Positions 10,740-21,654 of a stretch of DNA of 64,000 bases are shown piece after piece. Made by a program: the position numbers and the translations under genes. The notes beneath the pieces are model-generated. The model made no database searches and had not been told where the DNA came from. It saw only the letters and a program-made list of their open reading frames with translations. How positions within the stretch are numbered: the stretch's first letter is position 1; each line of letters opens with the position of its first letter. Source of the stretch: Angiostrongylus vasorum (lineage: Eukaryota; Nematoda; Chromadorea; Rhabditida; Metastrongylidae); NCBI GenBank assembly GCA_018806985.1, contig JADANN010000273.1, positions 124,001 to 188,000 of the forward strand. Direction: 5' to 3'.

Positions 10740-11931
10740 AGTCCAGCGGGTGCCAGTAAATCTTGCATTTTTCCCTGTCGCGTGCAAGAGTAGCTCAGTA
10801 GGTTTCGCTCGCTCTAGGGATTTCAGCATCATATCTTTCTTCTAGGCTCCTCGTGAAGAACTCTGACCATCGGGTCGGCGGTCTTCCTGCAGTACGTTTG
10901 ACATCCCGAGGAATCCAGTCACTAACGGCTCTTGTCCACCGGTTGTCATTCATACGCATTACGTGTCCGGTCCACCTTATCTTCGATTGTTTGGCGTACA
11001 GAACGGCATCTTTGATTTTTGATCGTCGACTACTTGTGTGGAACGGGATACTCCCAGCATCGTCCTTTCGACTGCGCGTTCGATAACGCTAAGTGACCTT
11101 TTATCCTGCTTACGCAGCGACCAAGTTTCTGACGCATACGTTGCGACAGGAAGTACCGTTCAGTCGAAAAGGTGGGCACGGAGTCGGGTGTTCCTTGTTC
11201 TCTTCACTACATCCTCGATGCTCTTGAAAGCACCCCAAGCCGCTCGTTTTCTTCTGCTCAGCTCTGGAGCTAGGTCGTTCATCATATTGATTTCCCGACC
11301 TAGATAGATATAATTGGAGCATTCGGAGATATTCGTTCCGTTGAGCATGAATGGGGTATGCGAAACCAATCCGTTCATCATGAATATCGTTTTTGTGAGA
11401 TTTAGTTGAAGATCAATCTTTCCACAGGCTTTATCAAAGTCGGTAAGCATAGGTTCCGCTTGGCTAATGTTTGGTGTTATAAGGACGATGTCATCAGCAA
11501 AGCGAAGATGGTATAACTGCCAACCGTCGATTTTCACCCCCGTATTATCCCATTCCAGTGTTCGCATGACATTCTGGAGGGCGGCGGTAAATAATTTTGG
11601 CGAAATAGTATCACCTTGCCTAACTCCTCTTTTCACGTCAATGATAATATCATCGTAGAATGGTGATACCTTGGTTACGAAATTTCTCTACCACTCACGA
11701 AGAATCTTTATGTAATGAGTAGGGACTCCTTGATCATCCAAGGCTTCCAAGACTGCTTATATTTCGACTGAATCAAAGGCATTTTGTAAATCGATGAAGG
11801 TGAGACAGAGCGGTCTTTTGTACTCTCGCGATACTTCAATGAGCCTTGTTACCGTGTGGATGTGGTCCATCGTACTAAATCCTTTTCGAAACCTTGCTTG
11901 CTCACATGGCTGTCCTTCGTCCAGTGTTCTG
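10740..11931 (-). pseudogene. RTE copy A RT catalytic core and C-terminus
   Basis: After the frameshift the protein continues as FFTRVVLNRIDRTLDEG, then LTFIDLQNAFDSVE (motif A with the first catalytic Asp). In-frame stops follow at about 11,757 and 11,690. From 11,636 it reads RGVRQGDTISPKLFTAAL (motif B) and LRFADDIVLITPN (motif C, 11,500). The C-terminal domain has LGREINMMNDLAPELSRRKR and RLRAHLFD, where a TCA-to-TGA change at about 11,160 truncates it relative to copy B (FDSTVLPALTY). These few point changes suggest a fairly recent insertion. Confidence 0.85.
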
Positions 11932-13641
11932 TCAATCCTGTTTAGGACGACTCGGGTGAAAAAGTTTATAGACGACAGACAGCAAGCAGATTGGACGATA
12001 GTTGCCGATATCCTGTAGGTCACCCTTCTTGAACAATAACATGGTCTTGCTGGTCTTCCAGTGGGTAGAGACTTTGCATTCGGATAGGTAACGTGTGAAT
12101 AGCCGAGCCACTCTGTTTACCAGGATTGACGGAAGGTTCTTCAGGTGTTCTGGTTTTATCCTGTCCGGACCTGGTGTTGTTCGATTTTTCACCGACGAAA
12201 TGGCATGTCGGATTTCGGAAGGAAGAACCGGTGGTACAACAAATCCATCCTCCTTTACTTCATACGACGGAAGGTGGACGTGGCTATCGAAGAGATCCCA
12301 GTGGTATTCGTGAATAATTTTCTCCATTGCCTTTCTGCACGCTGTAACTGTTCCGTCTGGGCGCATGAGTGCAATCATTTTGGTCTTGTAATTGGCGAGG
12401 CTTCGGTGGGCTTTGCGAATGCTTTTCCCAGCCTCTGCAGCCTCAACCATTACTGCTGCTCTTCCCTCTTTAAGATCTTTTATCGCCTGTCTGCATTGTT
12501 TTGAAAGTCCGCACGTTAGTTCGCGGTTGCCTGCAGCTCGTGCGATTCCACGCTGGCGTATTAGCTCGAGTGTTTCTAGAGACAAACGTCTCTTGGTGAC
12601 TTTCGAACTCTTAGCTTTCATAGCGCTAACGTGAAGATGTTGAATGAGCCGATCGTATTCTTCGTCGATGTTATCGACAACGGCATCTTCCCAACAGCCG
12701 ACTAATGAATTGAATAAGTCCCAGTTTGCGGTGGTTCTGGGACTTCGGTTTTTGAATTTAGCGGCTTTTTTCTCCTTTGCGCGAGAAATAGAACCTTGCA
12801 CGAAGGAGGCGGTGGTCTGATCCCATGTAGAATTTTGGACAACAGCAACATTGGTTAGGCAAAACCTTCTATTTACTATGATGTGGTCTATTTCGTTATG
12901 GTACTCTCCATTGGGAGACTCCAACGTCCAGCGTTGAGGGTGGGGCTTCTGGAATTGTGAGTTACCATGGATTGTCTTGGCCGCCGTGATAAACTCAGAC
13001 AGCCGCTCACTCTCTTCGTTCCATTCTAATCCGTGGGTCCCAATGTGACGTTCTTCAGACGTTCTTCTTGGTCCAATCTTGGAGTTGAAATCTCCGATGG
13101 TGACTTTGAAGAATGTGTGGTCTTCTCTGTAGAACTTCTCCAAGTCCATATAGAGTGCTTCGAGTTCTTCTTCGTCATAGTTTGATGTCGGCGCGTAAAC
13201 GACGAAGACTGTCAAAGCCAGAATTGATCCCCATCTTTTTAATCGTAAACGTCCGATTCGGGTTGTAAGTTGTTCGAATGAATCGATGTTTATGGACAAA
13301 CTCGTGTTGATGAAAACGCCGACGCCGCCGACTCCTCTACTGTCGAATGTTCCGAGGAACAGTTCTTCTCCAGTGTCGTAGACGGCGCTGAAAGGCTGGC
13401 GTCTTCTCATCTCGGCCATGTCAATAACGTCGTACTCTATCCTTCTTGCTTGCATGAGCAAGTCTTCTATCGAGGACTCGGACGCAAGTGTACGTGCATT
13501 GTAGGTACAGATCGTCACCATAGTTCTTTGAAATCCAGGCAACTTCCATTGGCCCTGAGATTTTAGCAGCCTCTCCGTACTCGTCCCTACCCAACGCTGC
13601 GAAATTGGGGGCTCTTTCGGGGTCACGGGAATGAGGCCCAT
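11932..13641 (-). pseudogene. RTE copy A ORF, endonuclease plus RT N-terminus
   Basis: A 569-codon open frame. Residues about 40-260 are an apurinic-type endonuclease (exonuclease-endonuclease-phosphatase fold): TYNART holds the Asn, DMAEMRRR the Glu region (GLAETRRR in copy B), then [17 protein letters not shown] and NEIDHIIV with the late Asp-His. Residues about 300-420 are a charged linker. From about residue 440 the RT begins (SSVKNRTTPGPDRIKPEHLK, FTRYLSECK, LLFKKGD, NYRPICLLSVVYKLF). The endonuclease nicks the target and the RT primes from the nick. The frame ends at a one-base insertion: this copy has five A at 11,957-11,961 where copy B has four. The chosen start MGLIP follows a 5' leader shared with copies B and C. 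Confidence 0.88.
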
Positions 13642-14139
13642 TTTTTTTTACTGTGTTTAGCATTTTTGATACCCACGTATAGCTTGCTGGGCTCTGAACG
13701 TGGGGGCTGGGTATACTCACGGGTAGCTTGCCAGGCTCTTCCAGAGTGGACATGGAGTTTATTTGTTGGAGGCGACCCCTAACCGCCTCCCATATACTTC
13801 CCTGTCACTTCATTGCAGGCTTTTGGCCGAATTGACTCGAATACAATCTGAATAAACTAGGACGCACCCACACACACGTACAATAATACGCCCCGTAAAT
13901 GCAGAAAGTATGTGCTAAATCGGCGCAGCAGAAACAGGGAGTCCATCCCCTGGGTCCACCTGCGTCTCAGGGAAGCAAAGGTCGCTTTTGGTCCGCGATC
14001 AACCCCCCTATCCGCCACCTGGTGACGTACCACGTAGCCTCGCGGCTAAGCGGCTGGAGATTCCTCATTTGAGGGAGATCCGTGGATTAGTACTTCTTAA
14101 TGTAAGAAATCACAAAACAACAGCACTTTCGTGACAATC

Positions 14140-14525
14140 AAATATTACAACCAGGGTCAGCATTTCCGGTAATGGTTTCAGTTTTAGATTAAGGATAAGG
14201 CAGGGTTCAACAACTACTCCAGAAAGAGGAGTGCTCCTAATCATCAATAGTGAGCAATTCAATCCTATTTATAGTAGTCGATATATGTCACAAACAGTTC
14301 ACAGTCCCATTTGGTTCATTAAATTTGTCGCGCTCGGGAAGAACAAACGTTGCAATGGAGGGTCCGATTACATGCGGCTTTGAAACGGGAAAATTTTGTT
14401 AATTGCATTTTGGGATTTTGATGCGGAAAAGTACGAAATAGTCCTAATACAATCCCATAGGACAATAAATATTTACATGGATGTGGCTAAATCGATAAAT
14501 TTGTACGTCAGAGAGGTACATCTCA
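14140..14525. other. No feature seen
   Basis: AT-rich spacer between RTE copy A and the Penelope-like half repeat; a 75-codon plus frame at 14,396 shows no family likeness. Confidence 0.5.
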
Positions 14526-14529
14526 CATC

Positions 14530-14690
14530 CATTTCAGCTTATAGAACTCATAAATGTTTCGTTTTCTTTTTTTCAGCAATCGCGAGGTTGTTACTCAGCA
14601 CGCGTTTACTTCCGTACAAATAGAAAACATGCAACACAACGGTAGCCGACGTCTCGGCAGCATCGCCTTCTTCAGAGCCGTTTTCACGTT
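14530..14690 (-). repeat. Penelope-like terminal repeat, family F, single arm
   Basis: AACTCATAAATGTTTCG, then CAGCAATCGCGAGGTTGTTA and the hammerhead-like core (minus, 14,648-14,675) match one arm of the palindrome at 21,655-21,990. The core here reads CTGAAGA, a stem GGC/GCC, then GAGA instead of GAAA, then CGTC. It sits directly against the truncated BEL integrase. Confidence 0.7.
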
Positions 14691-15300
14691 TTCTTCGCGC
14701 TTAACTGATAGTAGGCTGAAGTAATCTATTCCCAAATGTTCGAATGTGTGCGATCGTACTACCCCCCTACCTAGCAGATCTTCCACTGTTGGATATTTGC
14801 ATGGCAGGCTATTCATTTTTTGAAAGGGTATGCAGCGTCTTACGATTTTTCCTGCCTGCCTTCTTAATTCGTCAATTTAAAATTTTTGTCTAACTCTGGC
14901 CATTGTTTGGCTTGTACTGCAGTGGAATGGCACGTGTACGTCGTGTACGATAATTTCCTTCATTTTAGTATTATTTGCAATGAGCATAGGTTGGCGTGTT
15001 TCGTTTGGCATATTAGCATGTCCTAGTCGACCTCTACAACGGATGATTCCATTGTTGTCTTTAAAAGGATTCAACTTCGTAATAGTTCTTTCTGGGAGGG
15101 ATGTGAAGTGAACATGTTGATGATTACGGACTAATACTTTAAGTGCGGTTTTATACTCTGGTGCAGTAACGTGAGGTTCTGATGATGTTGCGTTGAATTC
15201 TGGAACGGTCTGACAAATTCGTTCTCTCAGCTCTGGTCGTAGCTTCGATGTTATTTTGCTTCTGTTCCTAAGTACATAGGCTTCTAACGGCTAGTTAGCG
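14691..15300 (-). pseudogene. BEL/Pao integrase fragment (H2C2 finger and start of core)
   Basis: On the minus strand the sequence reads LEAYVLRNRSKITSKLRPEL, then LNPFKDNNGIIRCRGRLGHA, HDVHVPFHCSTSQTMARVRQ, an in-frame stop, RRCIPFQKMN and finally HTFEHLGIDYFSLL. This is the Pao region just before integrase, the H2C2 zinc-binding domain and the first strand of the DDE core (the Asp of GIDYF). It stops where the family F repeat begins. Its orientation and order fit the missing 3' part of the second BEL copy (16,646-21,653, minus), from which it is separated by about 1.3 kb and a (TA)n tract. It could instead be an unrelated BEL fragment. Confidence 0.82.
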
Positions 15301-15309
15301 GCGGCTACT

Positions 15310-16537
15310 AGCGGTTCAGTTTGTGTAGAGTATTAGCCACGCGGGTCTTTTAGTCGATGTATTGATCTACCAGCCTTAAACTTGGGTAATTAAACCGTTT
15401 AATACGCAAATATAACATCAATAACATAATAGTAACGATGGAGAAGTAATGGTAGAGGAATGACGTGAGTTAAAGCCATGAGGTGCTAAGGCTAATAGTG
15501 AAGTGACGCTAACAACGAGATAATGGCATTCGAATATTACTATACCATTAATAAGTAATTAACACAATTACATTAACAGTAATAATGAATAATTACCAAG
15601 AAGTAACCTTTGGTTAGCCGTGAGGGATGCCGCGTCGCGTCTATCCGCAGCCGGCGCGGCGGCTGAGGGAGACAGTATGCTGGGGGGCGGGGGAAAGGAG
15701 ACAGTATGCTGAGGCGGAGAGGAAGACAGAAGGGCCGTATTTTCGGCTGAGCTAAGATTTCAACATTATAGCGATGAGGTGCATTTTAGTGGATCAATGA
15801 GGACAGTAAGTGATGAGTCATCTACGGAACACAGTCAGGCAGCTGGTCGTGGATAACGCTATGTCAGCAACGTGAAGTTTGAGCATCGATGGGTGCCACC
15901 ATTGCTTAAGAGTCAAGGGCCAGTATGATAATGGCTGGAAACTGATAAGCCTACAGCGGCTTAACAGAATACGCAGCATAAGTTGGCCTTTCAGCGGCCT
16001 TGTACGCATGGCGTACATTGCGGGAGGAATGGTACTTGCCACCGATGGCGTTACAAACATAACGCATTTGGAAACACCCGCCACTACTGCCATTGCATCG
16101 TAGACAAGCTAAGAAACTAGATACAATAATTTTCTGATTACTGAAAGATGAATGTAAATGAATAAGAATGGGTGAGTACGACTGTTAATGAGTTGTGGTG
16201 ATTGAGGATGACAATGAATGATGTTGTGAGGAGCGGATTACCCGCGCTACCGATCGGGGGTAAGGTGAGTGATGGTATGTTTCCGTCGTCGAATATACCT
16301 GGCTTATATTGGCTGCGGGAGCCGCGTGCGTATGCAACCGCGGTTAATCTGGATTGTTGATCCTGGACTGCAGTAGACTGTACCTAACTGCTGTTACTCC
16401 TCCTCCTTCGGATAAGCCATCGTTGGTGTGCTACTGAAGTCAAACCTGAATCGCTACTGTGCCTGAAACACTGAACATAATTCACCGAGTAGATTATAAA
16501 AGTTACACTACGGTGTTTGATGTGCGACTGTGAGGCG

Positions 16538-16540
<3 letters not shown>
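15310..16540. other. Unexplained segment with GC-rich patches
   Basis: This segment lies between the BEL integrase fragment and the rest of BEL copy 2. It contains a GC-rich block at 15,620-15,720 with the unit GGAGACAGTATGCTG repeated twice (about 15,668 and 15,704). A TATA-like AATATAAGCC lies on the minus strand near 16,300. A 91-codon minus frame at 15,818-16,093 shows no known domain. It may be an insertion into the BEL copy, possibly an LTR of another element. Confidence 0.4.
15375..15396 (-). other. SL1-like spliced-leader 22-mer
   Basis: On the minus strand, 21 of 22 bases equal the nematode SL1 exon: it begins GGTTTAATTACCCAAGTTT and differs at position 20, where A replaces G. The next bases (GCTGGTAG) do not match the SL1 RNA intron, which starts GTAA, so this is not an intact SL1 RNA gene. 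It may be a leader captured by reverse transcription of a trans-spliced RNA, or a gene fragment. Confidence 0.75.

Positions 16541-16623
<83 letters not shown>
16541..16623. repeat. (AT)n microsatellite
   Basis: About 41 uninterrupted AT units, next to the broken 3' end of BEL copy 2. Confidence 0.98.
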
Positions 16624-16629
<6 letters not shown>

Positions 16630-16645
16630 CATCAAATGTTGTTGT

Positions 16646-17450
16646 TTAGAAAGATAGAGAACTTTTCCAGATCTTCTGTATCTTCTGTAAGGCTATTATG
16701 CGCTGCGCCGATAAAAGTTGGTTGTGCTGTGCCCAATTCGGTAGCTCCCCTTCGGAGGTTCCGACGGTGAGTATGATAGTGTAATTCTCGGATTCGCTGT
16801 TATTGGGCGTCAGCGTGAAGAGACTGGCGTTGTGGTGGTTCAATGTTTGCCTAATGAGTTCAGGTCATTTCCACCACATGTGGTTTTCTAGCTCGTATTT
16901 GTTGAGTCCTCTTGTTGCACAGACTGCCGGATTGTGGTTAGTATCTATGTAACCAAATTGAATTGGTATGGGTAGGCTTTCCACTATTTGTCGTATTTCC
17001 TTCACTCTATTTTATTAGTTTTGCGTAGGTGTTTGCAGATTTTTGGGATCTTATCCAGCTAAGAGCTATGTCGGAATCTGAGAAGATTATTATATCAGTG
17101 ATGATGGTGTGGCCTTTCAGAGCTTCGTGGATAGATTGAGCCAACCGCGTTGCCATTATTAAGGCATTGAATTCGAGTTTTGGTATAGTATGGTTTTCCT
17201 TGAGTGAAGGTAGCCTGGACTTTCCCATAAGTAGCCGTGATTCGTTGTTTGAGACAATGTATGCGCAAGTGGACACACACTGCTTGCTTGCGTTTACGAA
17301 AAGAACCAGCTTAGTTGGAACACCGATTTGGATGATTTCTCGCGGGATATTGTCTTCAAATCCATTGGCAACCTCTAATATTTTTGTTCCATTGTTCTTG
17401 GTGTTCGTTTGAAAGTAATGAATCCCATGTGTACTCGTAATTCCATAGGT
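16646..17450 (-). pseudogene. BEL copy 2 RNase H / Peptidase_A17-type region
   Basis: The counterpart of copy 1 4615-5405. 17,007-17,276 encodes the LMGKSRLPSLKENHTIPKLE and FSDSDIALSWI segments, and breaks at the same AAAATAG. 16,646-16,960 continues with TLTPNNSESENYTIILTVGT and NWAQHN, then departs from copy 1 into a different ending. TIPKLEF here and TISKLEL in copy 1 show that the two are not identical. Confidence 0.78.
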
Positions 17451-17601
17451 GTTGGAGGAACAATTTTCGTTTCAGTGTAAGTATGATGATCCCATGGGAT
17501 CGTAAATAGAGGCTACTACTCGGCTATAGCTCGTTTTGTCAGTTTTGGTTTTTCGGGATATTGACATAGGACAAAGAGTTTGTCTTCCTGAGAATCGCAC
17601 T

Positions 17602-18364
17602 TTATTCACAAAAATTTTTTTGGGTGGTGTTTCTTAACAATTCCTCTTGAGGAATTTGTACCATGAGTTGTTGGTTGTTAGCAACAAGTTCGCGGAGATT
17701 CATGCTCAAATCGCGGAATATTTGTTTCGATTTTCTATATGTCTTAAATGCCTCATGTACTGATGTCGCCGTGGAGATAACGTTGTCCACATATGTGTTG
17801 TAGACGAGATCTTCAACCAACCTTGGATCATGTAAACAGTTGCTCAAATGATAGTTGATTGTTCCTGCTAAGAGGAATGGTGAGCAGTTCAGTCCAAAAG
17901 TAACGTGTGTAAATCTGTAGGTGACCATATTCTGTTGTTCGAAGGGTTTTGAGATGTCGCGCATCCAAAGGAATCGTGTGGCATCTCTATCTTGTTCGTG
18001 CGGTCGTATTCGTAGAAAGGCTTATTCGACATTGCTAGTTAACGCGATGTAGCCAAAGCGGAATTGAAGCAGAATATCGCATATTTGAGGCAGGAAATTG
18101 GGTCCTTGGTGAAGTACCTCGTTTAATGATGGAGCTCTTTTGTGTGGGCCGACGCGTCGTAAACAATTGTTATTTTCGCTCTCTCTTTGTACGGCGTGGC
18201 GTGATGTGGAAGATAGTGTATTGCTGATCCGATGGTTTAGATTCGATAACTTCTTCGATGACGTTTTGACGTAATTGACTTGCAGTTGTTTCATGGTACT
18301 CTTGCAGCATCTTGGGATCCTGTTTAAACTTTGTGATTATTGCTCGTAACCGTTTTGCTGCCAT
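17602..18364 (-). pseudogene. BEL copy 2 reverse transcriptase
   Basis: It carries the same three broken frames as copy 1. 18,170-18,364 and 18,022-18,294 translate identically to copy 1 at 3716-3910 and 3786-4058. 17,602-17,964 has RDISKPFEQQNMVTYRFTHV, FGLNCSPFLLAGT and YVDNVISTA. Disabling changes are shared, so they predate the separation of the two copies or were homogenised afterwards. Confidence 0.82.
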
Positions 18365-18540
18365 GGCTTTTATTGTCTGGTAACGTTGTTACATGGTCCT
18401 TCTACGGAAGACGCACATAGTATCCGTCTTCTCGTTTTTCTATCGTTTCTTGAAATTGTTTCCAGATTGCCGTATTTTGTTGTTGTAACTCTTGTTTGTT
18501 GGATCTCATAAATTCGTTATCAGCAGGTGACCCGAGTGCC

Positions 18541-19140
18541 CTAAGGGTTTTCGTCCGATTCGATTATCTCATAAGAGGTTTGTGTGCTACTGGCTGCGGG
18601 AACTACATCGATGTCCGGTTCATTTTGTTGCTTGTATGCGCCTCCTGTTATAAGGTAGCCGAGTCTCGATGGCATTAGTGTCAATCCCGACGGCAATGTA
18701 TTATTCAGAGGTATTCCCTTATCTAATACTTTTGGCACATCTCGGCTACCGAAAAGGATTTCAGGATAAATAGTGCTGCGGGTCGGATCTATTGAAAGAG
18801 GAATTTTATTTCTATGGAGAAATTCCCGACCTTCCACACTTAGGCTGCAGCGCTTTAACGGCTGTGTGATCGTGTCAGTTCTAGTCACCGCTATTTCATG
18901 TTCTGCTCCATAAGTATCTCGCAATATTATGGAGGTGATTCCGTATTTCTTTGCATCTGCTTTGGAATCTCCAAATTTGTAAATTGCTAACTCAGCTGAG
19001 TACGCATCTTTTAATTGCAAGGTCTTGGACAAATCGTTTGTAATAAATGATGGATCGGCTGCCGTGTCTACTAGCACTTCTACTACCTCCTTTTTTGGTC
19101 TTGTCTGGGCTGAGTAAGTACTATTGCCTGTGCCACCCAA
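18541..19140 (-). pseudogene. BEL copy 2 aspartic protease (DUF1758-like)
   Basis: A 199-codon open frame with VEVLVDTAADPSFITNDL and EILFGSRDVPKVL. It opens about 20 codons earlier than in copy 1 (MGGTGNSTYSAQ) because copy 1 has a different frame there. It differs from copy 1 within the shared part at one residue (HRNKIPL against HRNNIPL). Confidence 0.8.
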
Positions 19141-19203
19141 ATCTGTACTCTGGATCCATATTGCTTTATAGTACGAAGAGCAATGGAATGTTCTCTTTGT
19201 GTC

Positions 19204-20600
19204 TCATTGGAAGTTACTGTATTGACCGTGGGCGTGGTCGTTCTCCTCCCCTTTGTTAGATTGTTGGTTTCTCTCTTGGAGCTTTTCCTCTTTTCGCGGT
19301 TTAGGTTTATTTGGTAAGTGTTGGTACCCACAAATGGAAGTATGGTGTCCGTGCTTGTTACAATTTCGGCACGGGCCTCCTTTGTACTCGGGCAAGCGGT
19401 GATACGAGGAACCGCAATTGTAGCAAAGATTGCGATTTTTTTATCACTTTTACTCTTTGCTGTTGAGTTTTTTATCGTAGTACAGTCGATTGTTAAATGT
19501 GCTGTCTTGTTACAATAGAAACATAACTGCGGTTTTTTTTAATGAGTGTTCGCTGATGACTCGCTGTCTCTTCTAGTGAACTATTAATCGACGTATTGTT
19601 GCGGTCGTTTCTTGGTACTGGAGATTTGCCTAGTTGGCCTTCTATTGTCAGTTCTTGGGCTATGTAGTCGCTGATTACTTGGAAGAGCTCCTCTGTTTTG
19701 GGTGTTTCGTTGATTCGGCATTGCCGTGTTTCTCGTACAGTGTGTCGTTGGATTTTTTCCGTGAACTTTTTTAGTTGTGGTTGGAGCTACATGTTATCGA
19801 CTTGATCTCCTTTATGAAGTAGTTGGCAGACTATCGAGTGGAGAGTTTTTGCACAATATTTCTTGATCTTCTAGTCGCTTGCTATTTGCTTGTGCTCTGT
19901 GTAGCTTGCTTAATAATTCATTTATGAGGGCTTGCTTGTTGCCATACTTGGCCCTTAGATGATCTATGACTATGGGATAGGATTCTCGTGAAATTTCGTA
20001 TTGCTTGATGAAAATTCTAGCCTTCCCATGAAGAGAGTTTAATAGACAGTTCGTTTTGAAATAGTCGCCCATCTGCGTTTAAAGTGCTCGAATGCCCCCC
20101 CAAAATGCTTCCCATTCCCATATATCTCCGTTGAATTTGGGAATAGGTATGGGCGGTAAATTTGTCACCGGTGTAGCGGTATGTGAGTCATTCTTAGTGT
20201 TGTTTGTTGTGCTATCTAGTTTATTCTTCAGGTCGAGAAGATTGGAGAGGTAGTCTTCTGCCTTATCGAGATGTTCTAGTGACCTATTCACGTCTAGTTT
20301 TATAACCTCCTTTAGTTCCTCTGTTATTGGAGTTTGTAGTTCGAAGTTGTCTACCGCTTTAGTGTATTGTCCAGTGCTGCCTGGAGACTGTTTCTGGTCC
20401 TTTGTAATGGCCGATGTCGCTTGTTTTATAGCACCTTTTCGTGCAAAGAGATATACCGTTCGTTGAGGTTCGTTAGGAGGGATGTCTACTGGAGAGTTTT
20501 AGGGATGGTCGTATTTGTTAAATGAGGATTTCAGGCGGTTAATGGCCTTTGTTAGTGCGCCCAGGCGGGAGGAAAGGGTGTTCGATATTTTTTTCCTTTT
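19204..20600 (-). pseudogene. BEL copy 2 gag, frameshifted
   Basis: 20,079-20,291 holds NRSLEHLDKAEDYLSNLLDL and WEWEAFWGG and ends after a seven-G run where copy 1 has eight. 19,812-20,072 holds the DUF1759-like part, and 19,330-19,540 the three CCHC knuckles (the second reads RLPEY, so its last Cys is Tyr, unlike copy 1). The neighbouring untranslated leader (20,600-20,864) also matches copy 1. Confidence 0.78.
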
Positions 20601-20863
20601 TTTATTTTTTGATATATTTCAAATAAACGTACTTGTACGTAGGTTTCTCTTCGTGAGGTTGTCTGAGCTGTTGCTTGATTCCCTTGAGTGATGCTTGGTC
20701 GCTTGAAGTAGAGATGGCAGATACAGTGGAATACCAGAATAGGAGAATATTGGGTAGGATGGCCAATAGATTGGCCTAGTGGTTGCGCTTAGCGTTGGTT
20801 CTGAGTTGAGCGTGGAGTTGCGTTGAGCGTAGAGTTCGACTTTGATGTGTCAATGCACAAATT

Positions 20864-21653
20864 TGTGCTAGTTGGCCAGTGGATTAGGGAGTTGGTTGGA
20901 TTTCTCTTTTGTCCACCAACTGTGCGTGGAATGCTCGACTTTATATGAATTCGTCACGCGGAACTTTTTTTCCTTAATTGCTATGAACAACCTCGAGTTT
21001 GGGGTATAATAGTTTATAGCAACAACAACGATACAATAATAATATGTGATATTTGACGATATGTAAGCCTGGGTGGATACGAGCGAGATTGAAATGAGAA
21101 CAAGTGATACACTTGAAGGAAGATAGGCGGACACTAGAGTTGGAGCACTGAGGAACTGAGTGACTTGAAGATAAGCACTGGAGGATTGGAAGACAGACAC
21201 TGGTGGATTGGAGGACAGGCACTAGTTTTGGTGACTAATGGTGCTCCTTATATTCTGTCTGTAATGGGTGGGGTTTTACAGAGGGGATCAGAGGTAGTGC
21301 TCAAAGAGAGGTTATGTACTTTTTTCAGCTAGTACAATTTCTTCTACAAAGAGTTCGTGAAAGGCATACAAAGGATTACACAGAAAGTGCATGGGAACTG
21401 CCGATTTCTTGAAAGTACGTGCAGCTGGCGGCGGCTTATTCAGCTCCAGAATCATCGGACAAAGAAAGGCGGAGATACAAAGAAGTTACTGTATCCCTTT
21501 CTAGCCCAGTTGCGAGGCAAATGTTTGAAACGGTCGTTGAGAGACAATTCACAGAATATGCGAGAATAGATGTATAACGACTACAAATAAAACAGTTATT
21601 GTAGAAGACATAAGGTAACATAGAAATAGGAACTATTTAAGGAATAGTTACTG
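20864..21653 (-). repeat. 5' LTR of BEL copy 2
   Basis: The inner half (20,864-21,190) matches copy 1 LTRs closely, including TATTATTGTATCGTTGTTG. The outer half (21,190-21,580) differs strongly and carries tandem CCAGTG-type units (CCAATCCACCAGTG, CCAATCCTCCAGTG). The terminal AGTAACTATTCCTTAAATAG is shared again. Confidence 0.82.
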
Positions 21654-21654
21654 T

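Larger units (their letters stand above)
10689..14135 (-). mobile_element. RTE-clade LINE, copy A, nearly full length
   Basis: The minus strand encodes an endonuclease joined to a reverse transcriptase, the arrangement of RTE non-LTR retrotransposons. The 3' end (10,689-10,720) is a run of imperfect ATCACCTGT units, the short tandem tail typical of RTE. The 5' end near 14,135 is set by agreement with copy C, which starts at 39,132 with the reverse complement of the same sequence. The length, about 3.4 kb, equals that of copy B. The 5' part (13,760-14,135) is untranslated and GC-richer. One frameshift and three stop codons separate it from a single ORF. Confidence 0.9.
16646..21653 (-). mobile_element. 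BEL/Pao LTR retrotransposon, copy 2, inverted, 3' end missing
   Basis: The minus strand repeats copy 1 from the end of its 5' LTR to the RNase H tether region with very few differences, including the same frame breaks and stops. The 5' LTR is at 20,864-21,653. The 3' side ends at about 16,646, beside an (AT)n tract, with no integrase and no 3' LTR in place. A BEL integrase piece in the same orientation lies further on at 14,691-15,300. Confidence 0.88.

Noticed and set aside
15375..15396. Intact SL1 RNA gene
   Set aside because: The bases after the 22-mer do not match SL RNA, and no Sm site or hairpin follows.
16384..16635. Minus-strand ORF with a long Tyr-Ile run, and the similar ORF at 41,121-41,315
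   Set aside because: They are translations of (TA)n tracts and encode no gene.
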